Origin: Christensenella hongkongensis
Lineage (GTDB): Bacteria > Bacillota > Clostridia > Christensenellales > Christensenellaceae
Length of the DNA: 64,000 nucleotides
Direction: 5' to 3'
NCBI RefSeq assembly: GCF_000981035.1
Contig: NZ_LAYJ01000133.1
Location: forward strand, 62,094-126,093
Shown: one piece after another, positions 23,547 through 31,288 of the stretch
Layout: the number at the start of each line of letters is the position of its first letter
How positions within the stretch are numbered: the first letter of the stretch is position 1
Position numbers and translations under genes: made by a program
Notes under the pieces: model-generated
The model's input: the letters and a program-made list of their open reading frames with translations, nothing else
Databases searched by the model: none
What the model was told of the DNA's origin: nothing

Positions 23547-24533
23547 ATGGAATCAGTACAGAAACAAGGTATGACGTTTAAACAATTTTTGAAAAGGTAC
23601 AGCACGCTGCTGCTGCTGATCGTTTTCATTATTCTGGCTACGTGCCTTTCACAGAACTTCTTTACGCTGGGCAACCTTTCGAACATCCTGCTGTCCTATG
23701 CGGCTCCGGGCATCATAGCAATCGGTATGACGTTCGTCATATTGACGGGAGGCGTAGACCTTTCAGTCGGCTCGGTTGCAGCCCTTTCCGCTATGGTTTC
23801 GGCAATGTGCCTCGTGCAGGGCGTTCCTGTATTTGTGGCAGTGCTGGTCGGCGTGTTTGTGGGTGCGGTGCTTGGTACGGTAACGGGACTCATCGTAACC
23901 TTTGCACGGCTCGAGCCGTTTATCTGCTCCCTTGCCACAATGGTTTCGGCCCGCGGACTGGCGATGCTGGCAACGGATGGTAAGGTTATCTCAGGCTTGA
24001 AAAGCCTTGCGGGCGGCGAAGCGTTTTGCTACCTTGGAGGCGGCTCGATCGATCTTGGATTTATGAGGCTTCCGATTGCAGGGCTCACATGGATCGCGAT
24101 CACAATCATTGCGGCGCTGATCCTCAAATACACAATTTTTGGAAGAGGCGTATACGCAATCGGCGGCAATCGTGAAGCGGCAATCCTTTCAGGCGTTCGC
24201 GTAAAATTATTCGGAACGCTCGTGTGGACGATCTCCGGGGCGCTTGCCGGTTATGCGGGCATCATGACGATCTCGTGGCTCACAACGGCCCAGCCGACAA
24301 TCATGGACGGCGCAGAGCTTGACGCAATCGCAGCGGCGGTTATCGGCGGAACGTCGATGACAGGCGGTAAAGGAGGGATGATCGGCACCTTTGCCGGCGT
24401 AATCCTGCTGGCAATTATCACGAATATTTTCAATCTGCTGGGGCTGCAGTCTTACTGGCAACAGATATTCAAAGGTATCATCATCGTGGCGGCTCTGCTG
24501 CTGAACCTGTTCGTATCAAAGCAGGAAGATTAA
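23547..24533 (+). CDS. RbsC-like permease of the BMC-side importer
   Basis: About 328 residues, multi-spanning. It shows ILTGGVDLSVGSVAALSAM near residue 67, the coupling segment IGGNREAAILSGVRV near residue 206, and VIGGTSMTGGKGGMIGT near residue 270. The gene starts four bases after the ATPase stop, with GGGGAGG inside the ATPase end. It is the single permease of this system and presumably works as a homodimer, unlike the paired permeases at the start of the window. Confidence 0.92.
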   Translation: MESVQKQGMTFKQFLKRYSTLLLLIVFIILATCLSQNFFTLGNLSNILLSYAAPGIIAIGMTFVILTGGVDLSVGSVAALSAMVSAMCLVQGVPVFVAVLVGVFVGAVLGTVTGLIVTFARLEPFICSLATMVSARGLAMLATDGKVISGLKSLAGGEAFCYLGGGSIDLGFMRLPIAGLTWIAITIIAALILKYTIFGRGVYAIGGNREAAILSGVRVKLFGTLVWTISGALAGYAGIMTISWLTTAQPTIMDGAELDAIAAAVIGGTSMTGGKGGMIGTFAGVILLAIITNIFNLLGLQSYWQQIFKGIIIVAALLLNLFVSKQED

Positions 24534-24600
24534 CGACGAATCAAAGCTTGCCGTGCGAAGTGTACGGCGCGATATAAAAAAGACATAGGAGGAATTAAAA

Positions 24601-25656
24601 ATGTCGAAAAAAATTTTGGTAGTGTTTGCTGTTATCCTGACAGTCGCTATGCTGGCAGTCGGATGTAGCGGCCAGCCCGCGGCATCCACATCCCCGTCCG
24701 CTGAGGCGTCCGCTTCTGTAGAGGCATCTGCGGCGGCATCGGAAAGCGCAGAGGCGAGCAAACCCGCTTCCGGCGACAAAATCAAGATCGGTTTCTCTCA
24801 GGCTACAATGGCAGGGCCGTTCTATGTATCGGAAGTAGACGCTGCAAAAGCGGCTGCTGAAGCTGCAGGCGTAGAACTCGTTGTTGCCGATGCAAACGAA
24901 GACGTTGCAAAGCAGAACCAGGACGTGCTCGACATGATCCAGTCCGGCATCCAGGTACTGATCCTCAACGCGGTTGATCCGGATGGCGTGGCTCCGTCCC
25001 TCGAAGCGTGCAAGAATGCAGGAATCCCGATCGTAACGGAAGACCGTTTCGTAAATGGCGATGTTGACTGCGTCGTAGGACGTGACAACCAGGAAATGGG
25101 TAAACTCGTCGGCGAGCAGATCGTTGAAGCACTGGGCGGAAAAGGCCAGGCAAAAGGTAAAGTCCTTGAAGTAATGGGCAGCGGCGGAGACCGCGTGCAG
25201 GAAGCACGCAGCGCTGGTTTCCACGAAGCTGTAGACGCTGAACCCGGTATCACGGTTGTTCAGACTCCTTACTGCGACTATGACCGTTCCAAAGCTGCAA
25301 CGGCTACACAGGACATGATCCAGTCCAATCCTGACATCGACGTAGTTTATGGCCATAACGACGACATGGGCCTGGGCGCGCTGGGCGTATGCCTCGACAA
25401 CGGTATGGATAACGTTCTTGGCAGCGGCGTTGACGGACTGATGGAAGCAGTACAGTCTATCATCGATGGAAAATACATTGCAACAGCTGCAAACGATCCG
25501 CAGAAAATGGGCCAGGTTGCTCTCGAGCAGGCTCTGAAAATCGCTAAGGGCGAAACAGTAGAAGCAAACGTTGACTGCGGTACGGTTCTCGTAAACAAAG
25601 ACAATGCAAACGATTACTATGACGACAGCATTATGTTCGTTCATCAGGCAGACTAA
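24601..25656 (+). CDS. RbsB-like sugar-binding lipoprotein (BMC-side importer)
   Basis: 351-residue substrate-binding lipoprotein. A type II signal peptide with lipobox LAVGC ends near Cys21, followed by an Ala/Ser/Glu-rich linker to about residue 58. The type 1 periplasmic-binding fold begins KIKIGFSQATMAGPFY and shows the sugar-binding pattern VLILNAVDPDGVAPSLEAC, then YGHNDDMGLGALGVC and VLGSGVDGLMEA. It captures a sugar or polyol outside the cell for the RbsA/RbsC pair. GGAGG precedes the start. The gene is followed by a strong terminator at 25756-25788. Confidence 0.92.
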   Translation: MSKKILVVFAVILTVAMLAVGCSGQPAASTSPSAEASASVEASAAASESAEASKPASGDKIKIGFSQATMAGPFYVSEVDAAKAAAEAAGVELVVADANEDVAKQNQDVLDMIQSGIQVLILNAVDPDGVAPSLEACKNAGIPIVTEDRFVNGDVDCVVGRDNQEMGKLVGEQIVEALGGKGQAKGKVLEVMGSGGDRVQEARSAGFHEAVDAEPGITVVQTPYCDYDRSKAATATQDMIQSNPDIDVVYGHNDDMGLGALGVCLDNGMDNVLGSGVDGLMEAVQSIIDGKYIATAANDPQKMGQVALEQALKIAKGETVEANVDCGTVLVNKDNANDYYDDSIMFVHQAD

Positions 25657-25755
25657 TCAAACTTTGGAAGTTGGCAACCGCCTACTTTGGTAGGTTACAA
25701 TACCAATAAGGAAAAAGGCCCGGCGCATATGCGCGGGTGTCATAAAGAAGTATGG

Positions 25756-25788
25756 AAGCGGTGTAGCCCTACTGGGCTATACCGCTTT
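25756..25788. terminator. Terminator hairpin shared by the rbsB operon and the recombinase gene end
   Basis: AAGCGGTGTAGCCC (25756-25769), loop TACT, GGGCTATACCGCTT (25774-25787): 14 pairs with one G-U. The TAG stop of the minus-strand recombinase gene lies inside the second arm, so the hairpin belongs partly to the mobile element or was formed at its junction. Confidence 0.65.
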
Positions 25789-27411
25789 AACGCTGCAGGG
25801 AAAATCCTTTGAGGGAATTTCACCAATGAAGTTGTAGTAAATATCGATCTGCTGGGTGCGCTTGCCGGAGGACTTGTCCGGGGCGTGAATAACAATCTTG
25901 TGAATAAACTCGTTTAGGATTGTCGCGTCCAGCTTTTCAATGCGTGTATACTTGTGTACTATCGCAAGGAAGTTGCCAATGCCGGACACTTTTCGCTCCG
26001 TTTCGTCAAGCCGCGCCTGCAACTCCCGCATACTGGATTTCAGCGCAGCCTGTTCGTCCTCGTAGCCTTTGGACAGAATACCGAAGCGTTCGTCAGATAT
26101 CCTGCCGGAAACATTATCCTCATAGAGCCTTTGGAACAGTGCGTCGAGCTGCGCGATTCGTTTTTGCGCGGCAGTGAGGGCGCTGTGCGCGTCCCGGCGC
26201 TCTTTTTCCCAGCTCCGTGCGGATTGGTCGCTGACCGCCTGAATAAAGTCATCCTCGAAGCCCCTGGCAAACGCAAGCGTCTGCCGCAGGTGTTCGTGAA
26301 CCAACTTTTCGAGGACAAGCTGGCGGATGTAATGCGCGGAACACGTTCCGGTGTTGCTCTTGTAGTTCGCGCAAACGAAGAAGTCCTGATTCGGTGTAAA
26401 GTTATTCGTTGTGCAGTAGTAGAGCTTTTCACCGCAATCGGCGCAGTACACCAGCCCTGAGAATATGCTGGACTTTCCGGTTTTGCAGGGTCTGCGCTTG
26501 TGTTTGCGCAGTTCCTGCACCCTGTCCCACACATCTTGCTGGATGACCGGTTTGTGCGTGCCCTCAAACACCCGTTGGTTTTCCACCGGATTCACCTTTG
26601 ACCTTTTATCCTTGTAGGATTTGGTGAAGGTCTTGAAATTGACCGTGTGGCCAAGGTAATCCTTACGCGCAAGGATTTTCGCGACAGTTTCCGCCTTCCA
26701 TTTGCAGGGATCGGCGGGAATGGGATTGCGCTGCTTGTGTCCCTGATGCACGACATAGGCCGCGGGACATAACACACGGTCAGCGCGGAGGATTCTTGCG
26801 ATCTGCATCGGGCCATAGCCATCCATGCACAGCGAGAAGATACGTTGTACCACGCCAGCGGCTTCTTCATCAACGACCCATCGTTTGGGATTCTCCTTAT
26901 CCTTTACATACCCGTAGGGTGGGTGCGAAGCGATATGTTCGCCCGCTTCGCCTTTTGCCTTGAACACCGCCCGAATTTTCTTAGAGCTGTCCTTTAAGTA
27001 CCATTCGTTGATGATGTTGAGGAAAGGGGTAAAATCGCTGTCCTGCTGATTGATGCTGTCGATCCCGTTGCCAATGGCGATGAAGCGCACATCCATGTCG
27101 GGAAACATAACCTCGGTGTAAAAGCCTACCTTGAGGTAGTCCCGGCCGAAACGGGACATATCCCTGACAATGATTGTCCCGATCTTTCCGTCCCGCACCA
27201 GTGAAATCATACGGTTGAAGTCCGGACGGTCAAAATCCCCGCCGGAATACCCGTCGTCCACGAAAAATTCGGGATTGTGGAATTTGTGTTCTTTGGCGAA
27301 TTTATCCAGCATTTTTTTCTGATTTGCAATACTGTAGGAATCACCTTCGTTTTCGTCGTCACGCGAAAGCCTGCAATACAACGCGGTGATCCGTTCTGGC
27401 TGCTTTGTCAT
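25777..27411 (-). CDS. Large serine recombinase (TnpX-like)
   Basis: 544 residues. The N-terminal resolvase domain opens ITALYCRLSRDDENEGDS, with the catalytic Ser in the early segment DSYSIANQK and the conserved Arg cluster RDMSRFGRDYLKVG near residue 90. A recombinase domain follows (HPPYGYVKDKENPKRW), then a zinc-ribbon (YCADCGEKLYYC with CANYKSNTGTC) near residue 345, and a coiled-coil region near 420-490. This is the architecture of TnpX/TndX integrases that excise and insert Tn4451-type elements at GA-type sites. It ends inside a hairpin also serving as terminator for the rbsB operon. Confidence 0.93.
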   Translation of the reverse strand: MTKQPERITALYCRLSRDDENEGDSYSIANQKKMLDKFAKEHKFHNPEFFVDDGYSGGDFDRPDFNRMISLVRDGKIGTIIVRDMSRFGRDYLKVGFYTEVMFPDMDVRFIAIGNGIDSINQQDSDFTPFLNIINEWYLKDSSKKIRAVFKAKGEAGEHIASHPPYGYVKDKENPKRWVVDEEAAGVVQRIFSLCMDGYGPMQIARILRADRVLCPAAYVVHQGHKQRNPIPADPCKWKAETVAKILARKDYLGHTVNFKTFTKSYKDKRSKVNPVENQRVFEGTHKPVIQQDVWDRVQELRKHKRRPCKTGKSSIFSGLVYCADCGEKLYYCTTNNFTPNQDFFVCANYKSNTGTCSAHYIRQLVLEKLVHEHLRQTLAFARGFEDDFIQAVSDQSARSWEKERRDAHSALTAAQKRIAQLDALFQRLYEDNVSGRISDERFGILSKGYEDEQAALKSSMRELQARLDETERKVSGIGNFLAIVHKYTRIEKLDATILNEFIHKIVIHAPDKSSGKRTQQIDIYYNFIGEIPSKDFPCSVKAV

Positions 27412-27502
27412 ATGTTTCTATGCCTCCTTTATACAAAGGCAGCCGGACAAACGGTAATGCAGCGTAGCAACATTATACCGTACCCGGCTGCCCAAGTCTA
27501 TC

Positions 27503-27664
27503 CTAAGCGGGGAATTTGCGTGAAAGAATAACCCGCCGCAGTTTGGAGGCCATATCCTCCCTTGCGTCTTTCCTGAAGTATCCTTTCACAATATATGCCG
27601 TCCCGCCAATTTTCCCGCAAAGCCTGAGTTCCGGTATTTTTTTCGTGCTGCCCGTGTCACTCAT
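27503..27664 (-). CDS. Small TnpW-like transposon-encoded protein
   Basis: 53-residue reading frame starting at ATG 27664 (complement), with GGAGGAG just upstream. It reads KIPELRLCGKIGGTAYIVKG, then a basic end with KLRRVILSRKF. The IGGTxYxV pattern followed by a basic helix is that of the small TnpW-family proteins carried next to TnpX-type recombinases. Their function is not established. It lies 91 bases upstream of the recombinase gene on the same strand. Confidence 0.7.
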   Translation of the reverse strand: MSDTGSTKKIPELRLCGKIGGTAYIVKGYFRKDAREDMASKLRRVILSRKFPA

Positions 27665-27727
27665 ACTGCTCCTCCATATTCTGTTTTCAAAGTGTGTGTG
27701 TTTCGTATAAAGTACCTCCTCCTGTAG

Positions 27728-28273
27728 TTATTTGAACAAATGGATCAAGGTGTCGAATAAGACAATCGTGGGCACAACGGCGAGATAAATGGATATCCAG
27801 ACATTGCGCCTGCGCTGGGAGGCCCAATACCGCTCGTGCTGCCTGTGGGCTTCGGAAATATCATTTTGAACAACAGTAATATATTGCCGCACTGCTTTGT
27901 TCACATTGCCGAGAGTTTCATCTAAGCCCTGCCGTGTATCCTTACAGAGAGCGTCCATCGTCCCTGCGAATCCCGCGATGCTGCCGTCTATTGCCTCTTT
28001 GAGCGCCAGGTTGCTGTCTTTTAGTTTCCGCAGCCTTATCCCTACGTTCTCCCAATGCTCCTGTTCCTTCCGATTCATTGCGTCCAATTCCTGATTCAGA
28101 GTATCTGTCTGGGATTGCTTGAATATCCTCCAATCTTGAGCGAAGCTTGTCCACAGCTCCTTGAGCTGCGCGTTTTCCAGAGTGAGCAGATCGCGGTTCA
28201 CCCGCTCTTCCAGTATATCCTTGTTCCTTTGTATTTCCGTATTCCTGTCTTTGCGCATTTGATTCAAATCCAT
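27728..28273 (-). CDS. MobB-like coiled-coil membrane-anchored mobilization protein
   Basis: 181 residues. A long charged, probably coiled-coil N-terminal part (residues 1-85), a linker with SIAGFAGTMDAL, and one C-terminal membrane helix (VWISIYLAVVPTIVLFDTLI, about 157-176). Start ATG 28273 (complement) has AAGGAGG upstream. The first 332 bases overlap the 3' end of the relaxase gene in another frame, an arrangement known for mobB within mobA in several mobilizable plasmids. Likely role: helping the relaxase reach the conjugation machinery at the membrane. No strong family assignment by sequence alone. Confidence 0.65.
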   Translation of the reverse strand: MDLNQMRKDRNTEIQRNKDILEERVNRDLLTLENAQLKELWTSFAQDWRIFKQSQTDTLNQELDAMNRKEQEHWENVGIRLRKLKDSNLALKEAIDGSIAGFAGTMDALCKDTRQGLDETLGNVNKAVRQYITVVQNDISEAHRQHERYWASQRRRNVWISIYLAVVPTIVLFDTLIHLFK

Positions 28274-29021
28274 GCAGCAGTTCCTCCTTTGAAAGATTGA
28301 CCTTAAAGGTTGCGGAGAGTGTCTTATTCCGGACTTTTTTCCCGTCCGGCGTGATGAAGGTGATATATTTCCTGCCGCCTTTCCAATTCACAGTATATCC
28401 TTTATCTTCCAGTACCTGTATGAAAGCATCCCTGCTTCGGGACATTTGCATTGCATCCTGCACCGCAATGACAGTATCCAGCAGCCGGCTATGGTATGTG
28501 CCCTGCGCGGCTTTTTCCAAAGCCTTGTATGCTTTGGTACGGAAGGAGGTAACGGAGCGCCCCTTTTCGCAGACGCTCTTGCCGCGCTCTTTGAGGATTT
28601 TGTCGGAAAAGTCCTTGAGTTCCTGTAACATCCGTTTGGAATACCGGAACTTATATCCATGCTCAAAACTGACTGAATTGACAATCCAATGCGTGTGGAT
28701 GTGTCCCTTGTCTATATGGGTGGCGTAACAGACCTCATAGCCCTTGAATAAAGGGGAACGGCGGATCAGTTCCCCTGCGATGTCAAAAGCTTCCTCCGGG
28801 GTAATATCTTCATCGTAGGGGAAGCTTTGGATGAAGTGTTTGTACTGCCTGCCACCCGTCTTGCGCCATGCGTCTTTGGTGTCCCGCATTTCCTCAATGG
28901 CGCACATGGGATTGCAGTTGTATCCGCCGACCAGCGTGCGCTCCGTTTTCTCACCGCCTGTGATGTAGTTGACAGCCCGCGCAAGGCTTGCCCGTGAATT
29001 TACCGCCTTGATTACTGCCAT
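27942..29021 (-). CDS. MobA/VirD2-type relaxase
   Basis: 359 residues. N-terminal relaxase domain: MAVIKAVNSRASLARAVNYI with a candidate catalytic Tyr19, then KHFIQSFPYDEDITPEEA and the His-rich motif THIDKGHIHTHWIVNSV (metal-binding HxDxxHxHxH type) near residue 102. The C-terminal 110 residues are Arg/Gly/Glu-rich and of low complexity, because that stretch also encodes the MobB-like protein in another frame. It nicks oriT and pilots the strand during mobilization. The start overlaps the end of mobC by ten bases. Confidence 0.88.
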   Translation of the reverse strand: MAVIKAVNSRASLARAVNYITGGEKTERTLVGGYNCNPMCAIEEMRDTKDAWRKTGGRQYKHFIQSFPYDEDITPEEAFDIAGELIRRSPLFKGYEVCYATHIDKGHIHTHWIVNSVSFEHGYKFRYSKRMLQELKDFSDKILKERGKSVCEKGRSVTSFRTKAYKALEKAAQGTYHSRLLDTVIAVQDAMQMSRSRDAFIQVLEDKGYTVNWKGGRKYITFITPDGKKVRNKTLSATFKVNLSKEELLHGFESNAQRQEYGNTKEQGYTGRAGEPRSAHSGKRAAQGAVDKLRSRLEDIQAIPDRYSESGIGRNESEGTGALGERRDKAAETKRQQPGAQRGNRRQHRGIRRDDGRSL

Positions 29022-29320
29022 GCCCTGCGCACCTCCCGCACCTCAGCATAGATATGCTGCAGCTCCTGTGCACAGTCATAAATGCGCCCGGCGTTGGCAA
29101 GGTAAGTAAGCTGGTTGAGATTGTTTCCCAAACGCTTAAGTTCCACGACTACCTCGCGCCCGCCGGGTTTGACAATAATGTCTTTGCCGCAAACACACCG
29201 CAGGAAAAACTCCCGCAGCGTCAGCCCGGACAACCGTACTTTCCTTTGAATCAGCTTCCACTCCCTGTCGTTTACCCGTAGCCCTATATTATGTTTTCTG
29301 CTGCGTTCTGCTATACGCAT
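29012..29320 (-). CDS. MobC-like relaxosome accessory protein
   Basis: About 102 residues, starting at ATG 29320 (complement) behind GGAAGGAG; an ATG 13 codons earlier lacks such a site. The N-terminal half resembles a ribbon-helix-helix DNA-binding domain (IGLRVNDREWKLIQRKVRLS, LTLREFFLR), and the C-terminal part has the MobC pattern ELKRLGNNLNQLTYLANAG. It should bind oriT and assist the relaxase. It overlaps the relaxase start by ten bases, indicating translational coupling. Confidence 0.85.
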   Translation of the reverse strand: MRIAERSRKHNIGLRVNDREWKLIQRKVRLSGLTLREFFLRCVCGKDIIVKPGGREVVVELKRLGNNLNQLTYLANAGRIYDCAQELQHIYAEVREVRRAWQ

Positions 29321-29351
29321 CTCTCCTTCCTGTGCAATGCCCTTTTTCCTT

Positions 29352-29553
29352 ACCCGCAAAACCCGATTGCGGGTTTGCGGGGCAACGGGACGGCGGCTTC
29401 TACTGCGGCAGCCGTTCCGCGCCTACGGGGGTTCAAAGGGGGGGCGCCCCCCTTGCAAGCTTCCGGGGTCCCCGACCGACATGGTCGGTTGGGGTGGTCT
29501 CCAAGTGGCGTGCCACTTGGGGAGCTTGCCATACCCGCCGCAAGGGCGGGTAT
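29352..29553. other. oriT candidate: cluster of four strong inverted repeats
   Basis: Immediately upstream of mobC are four stems: CCCGCAAA(A)CCCG with CGGGTTTGCGGG (29353-29381), CCCCGACCGAC with GTCGGTTGGGG (29470-29494), CCAAGTGGC with GCCACTTGG (29501-29520), and ATACCCGCC with GGCGGGTAT (29531-29553). Such clustered palindromes next to relaxosome genes are typical of transfer origins. The nick site is not identified. No protein-coding gene is supported between 29321 and 29870. Confidence 0.6.
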
Positions 29554-29875
29554 GTGATGTGATCCATTTACCTCGATGTTTTCCCGGAATTTTTTTCACC
29601 CCCTGCGGACTGGTTGTGGATAACTTCTCCTCCTTCCGTTTCATAGAAAAGACCGTTTCGAACCTTCCTCCCCGCATTCCTGTGCCGGGCCGTCCCCATT
29701 GCGTGCGGCGCGTATGTTCGTGCTGCGCCCAGGCTGTGGCTGGACGGAAGTATCATTGTGCAGTTGGCAGGATACAAGCTGTCGTTCAGGGCTTGACAAA
29801 ATCCCGTAAAAATATTATCCTCAAAATATGAAGAGTTAAAAAGAGCTAATATTTATATAATAAGGGGGATTGAAC

Positions 29876-30499
29876 GTGCACAAAGATAATATAGGAGCTA
29901 TATTAAAGAAGATCATTAAGGACAGGGGGTTCACACAGGAAGAGTTTGCCGAAGCGGCGGGAGTGGGCCTGTCCAGCTTAAAGAAATATATGTCGGGAAA
30001 AGTGAGCTATTCGGTGGAAACGCTGGAGATCATGGCAGATATATTGCAATGCTCGTATGATTACCTGCTGGGGAAAAGCCACACGCCGGAGCGGGAGCTT
30101 CAGGATGTGAAGGAGGCCACGCAGCTGTCCGACGGAGCGTTGGAGCGGATCACGGAACACGCGAAGCAGTATGATAGCGACGGTTACAGCAGGAAATATT
30201 TGAATACGTTAAGTACATTGGTGCAGACGAATTTCCTGATTGACCGGATCATGGATTTCCTGTATATCGATGTGGAGGAACCTTACCTGACGACAGAACG
30301 GGATACTCTGCCGCAGCCGGGTTTGTGGATTGGAACCGAACACCTGACCGTACCGGATGTGGAGGATGCGTACCTGCTGGGGATCGTACGGGCGCTTGCG
30401 CAGGCGCGGGAAGTTGTCAATGAGAATATTCCTATAAGACGACGGAATTACAGGACAAAATTAGTAGAAAAAGAAAAATCTAAAAATAGCGTTGAATAA
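29876..30499 (+). CDS. XRE-family HTH regulator of the mobile element
   Basis: About 207 residues. The N-terminal HTH (LKKIIKDRGFTQEEFAEAAG, then LSSLKKYMSGKVSYSVETLEIMADIL, residues 8-58) is a clear Cro/CI-type domain. The C-terminal two thirds, with TLVQTNFLIDRIMDFLYID, is not recognised. GTG 29876 lies seven bases after AAGGGGG; a TTG six bases earlier is too close to that site. The gene is divergent from the mobilization operon, so it may repress transfer genes through the intervening region. Confidence 0.8.
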   Translation: MHKDNIGAILKKIIKDRGFTQEEFAEAAGVGLSSLKKYMSGKVSYSVETLEIMADILQCSYDYLLGKSHTPERELQDVKEATQLSDGALERITEHAKQYDSDGYSRKYLNTLSTLVQTNFLIDRIMDFLYIDVEEPYLTTERDTLPQPGLWIGTEHLTVPDVEDAYLLGIVRALAQAREVVNENIPIRRRNYRTKLVEKEKSKNSVE

Positions 30500-30551
30500 A
30501 ATCTTCATATAATATATCATGTTATATGAATAAGTACTGTGTTAAGGAGAA

Positions 30552-30929
30552 ATGCGCATGGTGGCAGTAGGCGATAGGCTTCGCATATTGCGTGATAGGA
30601 TTGATTTTTCACAAAAAACCTTGCGGAAGAATTCGGAACAGTGCAATCGGCAATAAACCGTTATGAAAAAAACATTCAGACGCACCATATAAAATACTAC
30701 TGAAATATGCGGAATATTTTGATGTTTCTTTGGACTGTTTTTTGCCGCATGGATACCGTAGGGCAAATTATATAATTATGAGGCGCAGGCATTGAAAGGC
30801 CGTGCCGCTAAAGATGATACGTGGAAAGAATTTGTGGATATGTGTTTCGATCCCACTTCCCCTATGAATACTAAACTCAAAAAAATGATGTTGGATATGG
30901 CAGGGAAAAAAAGAAAAATGAAAATTTAG
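30552..30929 (+). pseudogene. Decayed XRE-type HTH gene (at least three frameshifts)
   Basis: It starts at ATG 30552 after AAGGAGA and reads GDRLRILRDRIDFSQK. One base is then missing in an A-run (near 30615-30625), after which another frame continues NLAEEFGTVQSAINRYEKNI. A second shift near 30685 restores KILLKYAEYFDVSLDCFLPHG, and a third near 30768 restores KLYNYEAQALKGRAAKDDTW through to a TAG near 30929. Rebuilt, this is an ordinary phage-type repressor of about 125 residues. The repeated one-base losses indicate true decay rather than a single sequencing error. Confidence 0.8.
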
Positions 30930-31185
30930 TTGTCGATTCCACAGAAATCACAATTCTAAAAATTGAAGATAAAGACTGTATCTCCCTTACAGATATGATT
31001 AAGGCAAAGGATGGAGACTTTTCATTTCAGATTGGTTACGTAACCGGAATACAGTTGAATTTTCAGGAATTTGGGAACAGATACATAGCCCGGTTTTTAA
31101 TTATGGCAAATTCGCCATAATTAGGAGTCAAGCAGGGCTGAATCATTACAAAATAAGCGTGAAGGAATGGGCGCGAAAAATTATT
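30914..31185 (+). pseudogene. Decayed KilA-N domain gene
   Basis: The translated pieces ITILKIEDKDCISLTDMIKA then, after a one-base shift near 31020, DWLRNRNTVEF, SGIWEQIHSPVFNYGKFAII and RSQAGLNHYKISVKEWARKI match the order of a KilA-N DNA-binding domain. No intact start or stop encloses it. KilA-N genes are phage and mobile-element cargo. It directly follows the decayed XRE gene. No intact gene lies between 30500 and 31288. Confidence 0.7.
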
Positions 31186-31288
31186 GATGGTACCAATAAA
31201 ATTTATGATATAAATTGCGGATTTATTTTTCCCTATGATATGATATATAATTATTTTCCCATTCGATGGACGGTTGGAGAGACATTCT

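Larger units (their letters stand above)
25777..31190. mobile_element. Tn4451-like integrative mobilizable element (ends not defined)
   Basis: From left to right: large serine recombinase, TnpW-like protein, MobB-like protein nested in a relaxase, MobC, an inverted-repeat-rich oriT candidate, XRE regulator, then two decayed phage/plasmid-type genes. This gene set matches mobilizable elements that rely on a TnpX-type recombinase for excision and on another element's conjugation machine for transfer. The left end must be near the recombinase stop. The right end could be anywhere from 30500 to about 33800; no att repeat was recognised by eye, and serine recombinases need only a few shared bases. 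Confidence 0.7.

Noticed and set aside
29332-29831. Plus-strand open frames over the mobC upstream region
   Set aside because: Several overlapping frames without ribosome-binding sites in a GC-rich palindrome cluster; better explained as an oriT-type non-coding region.
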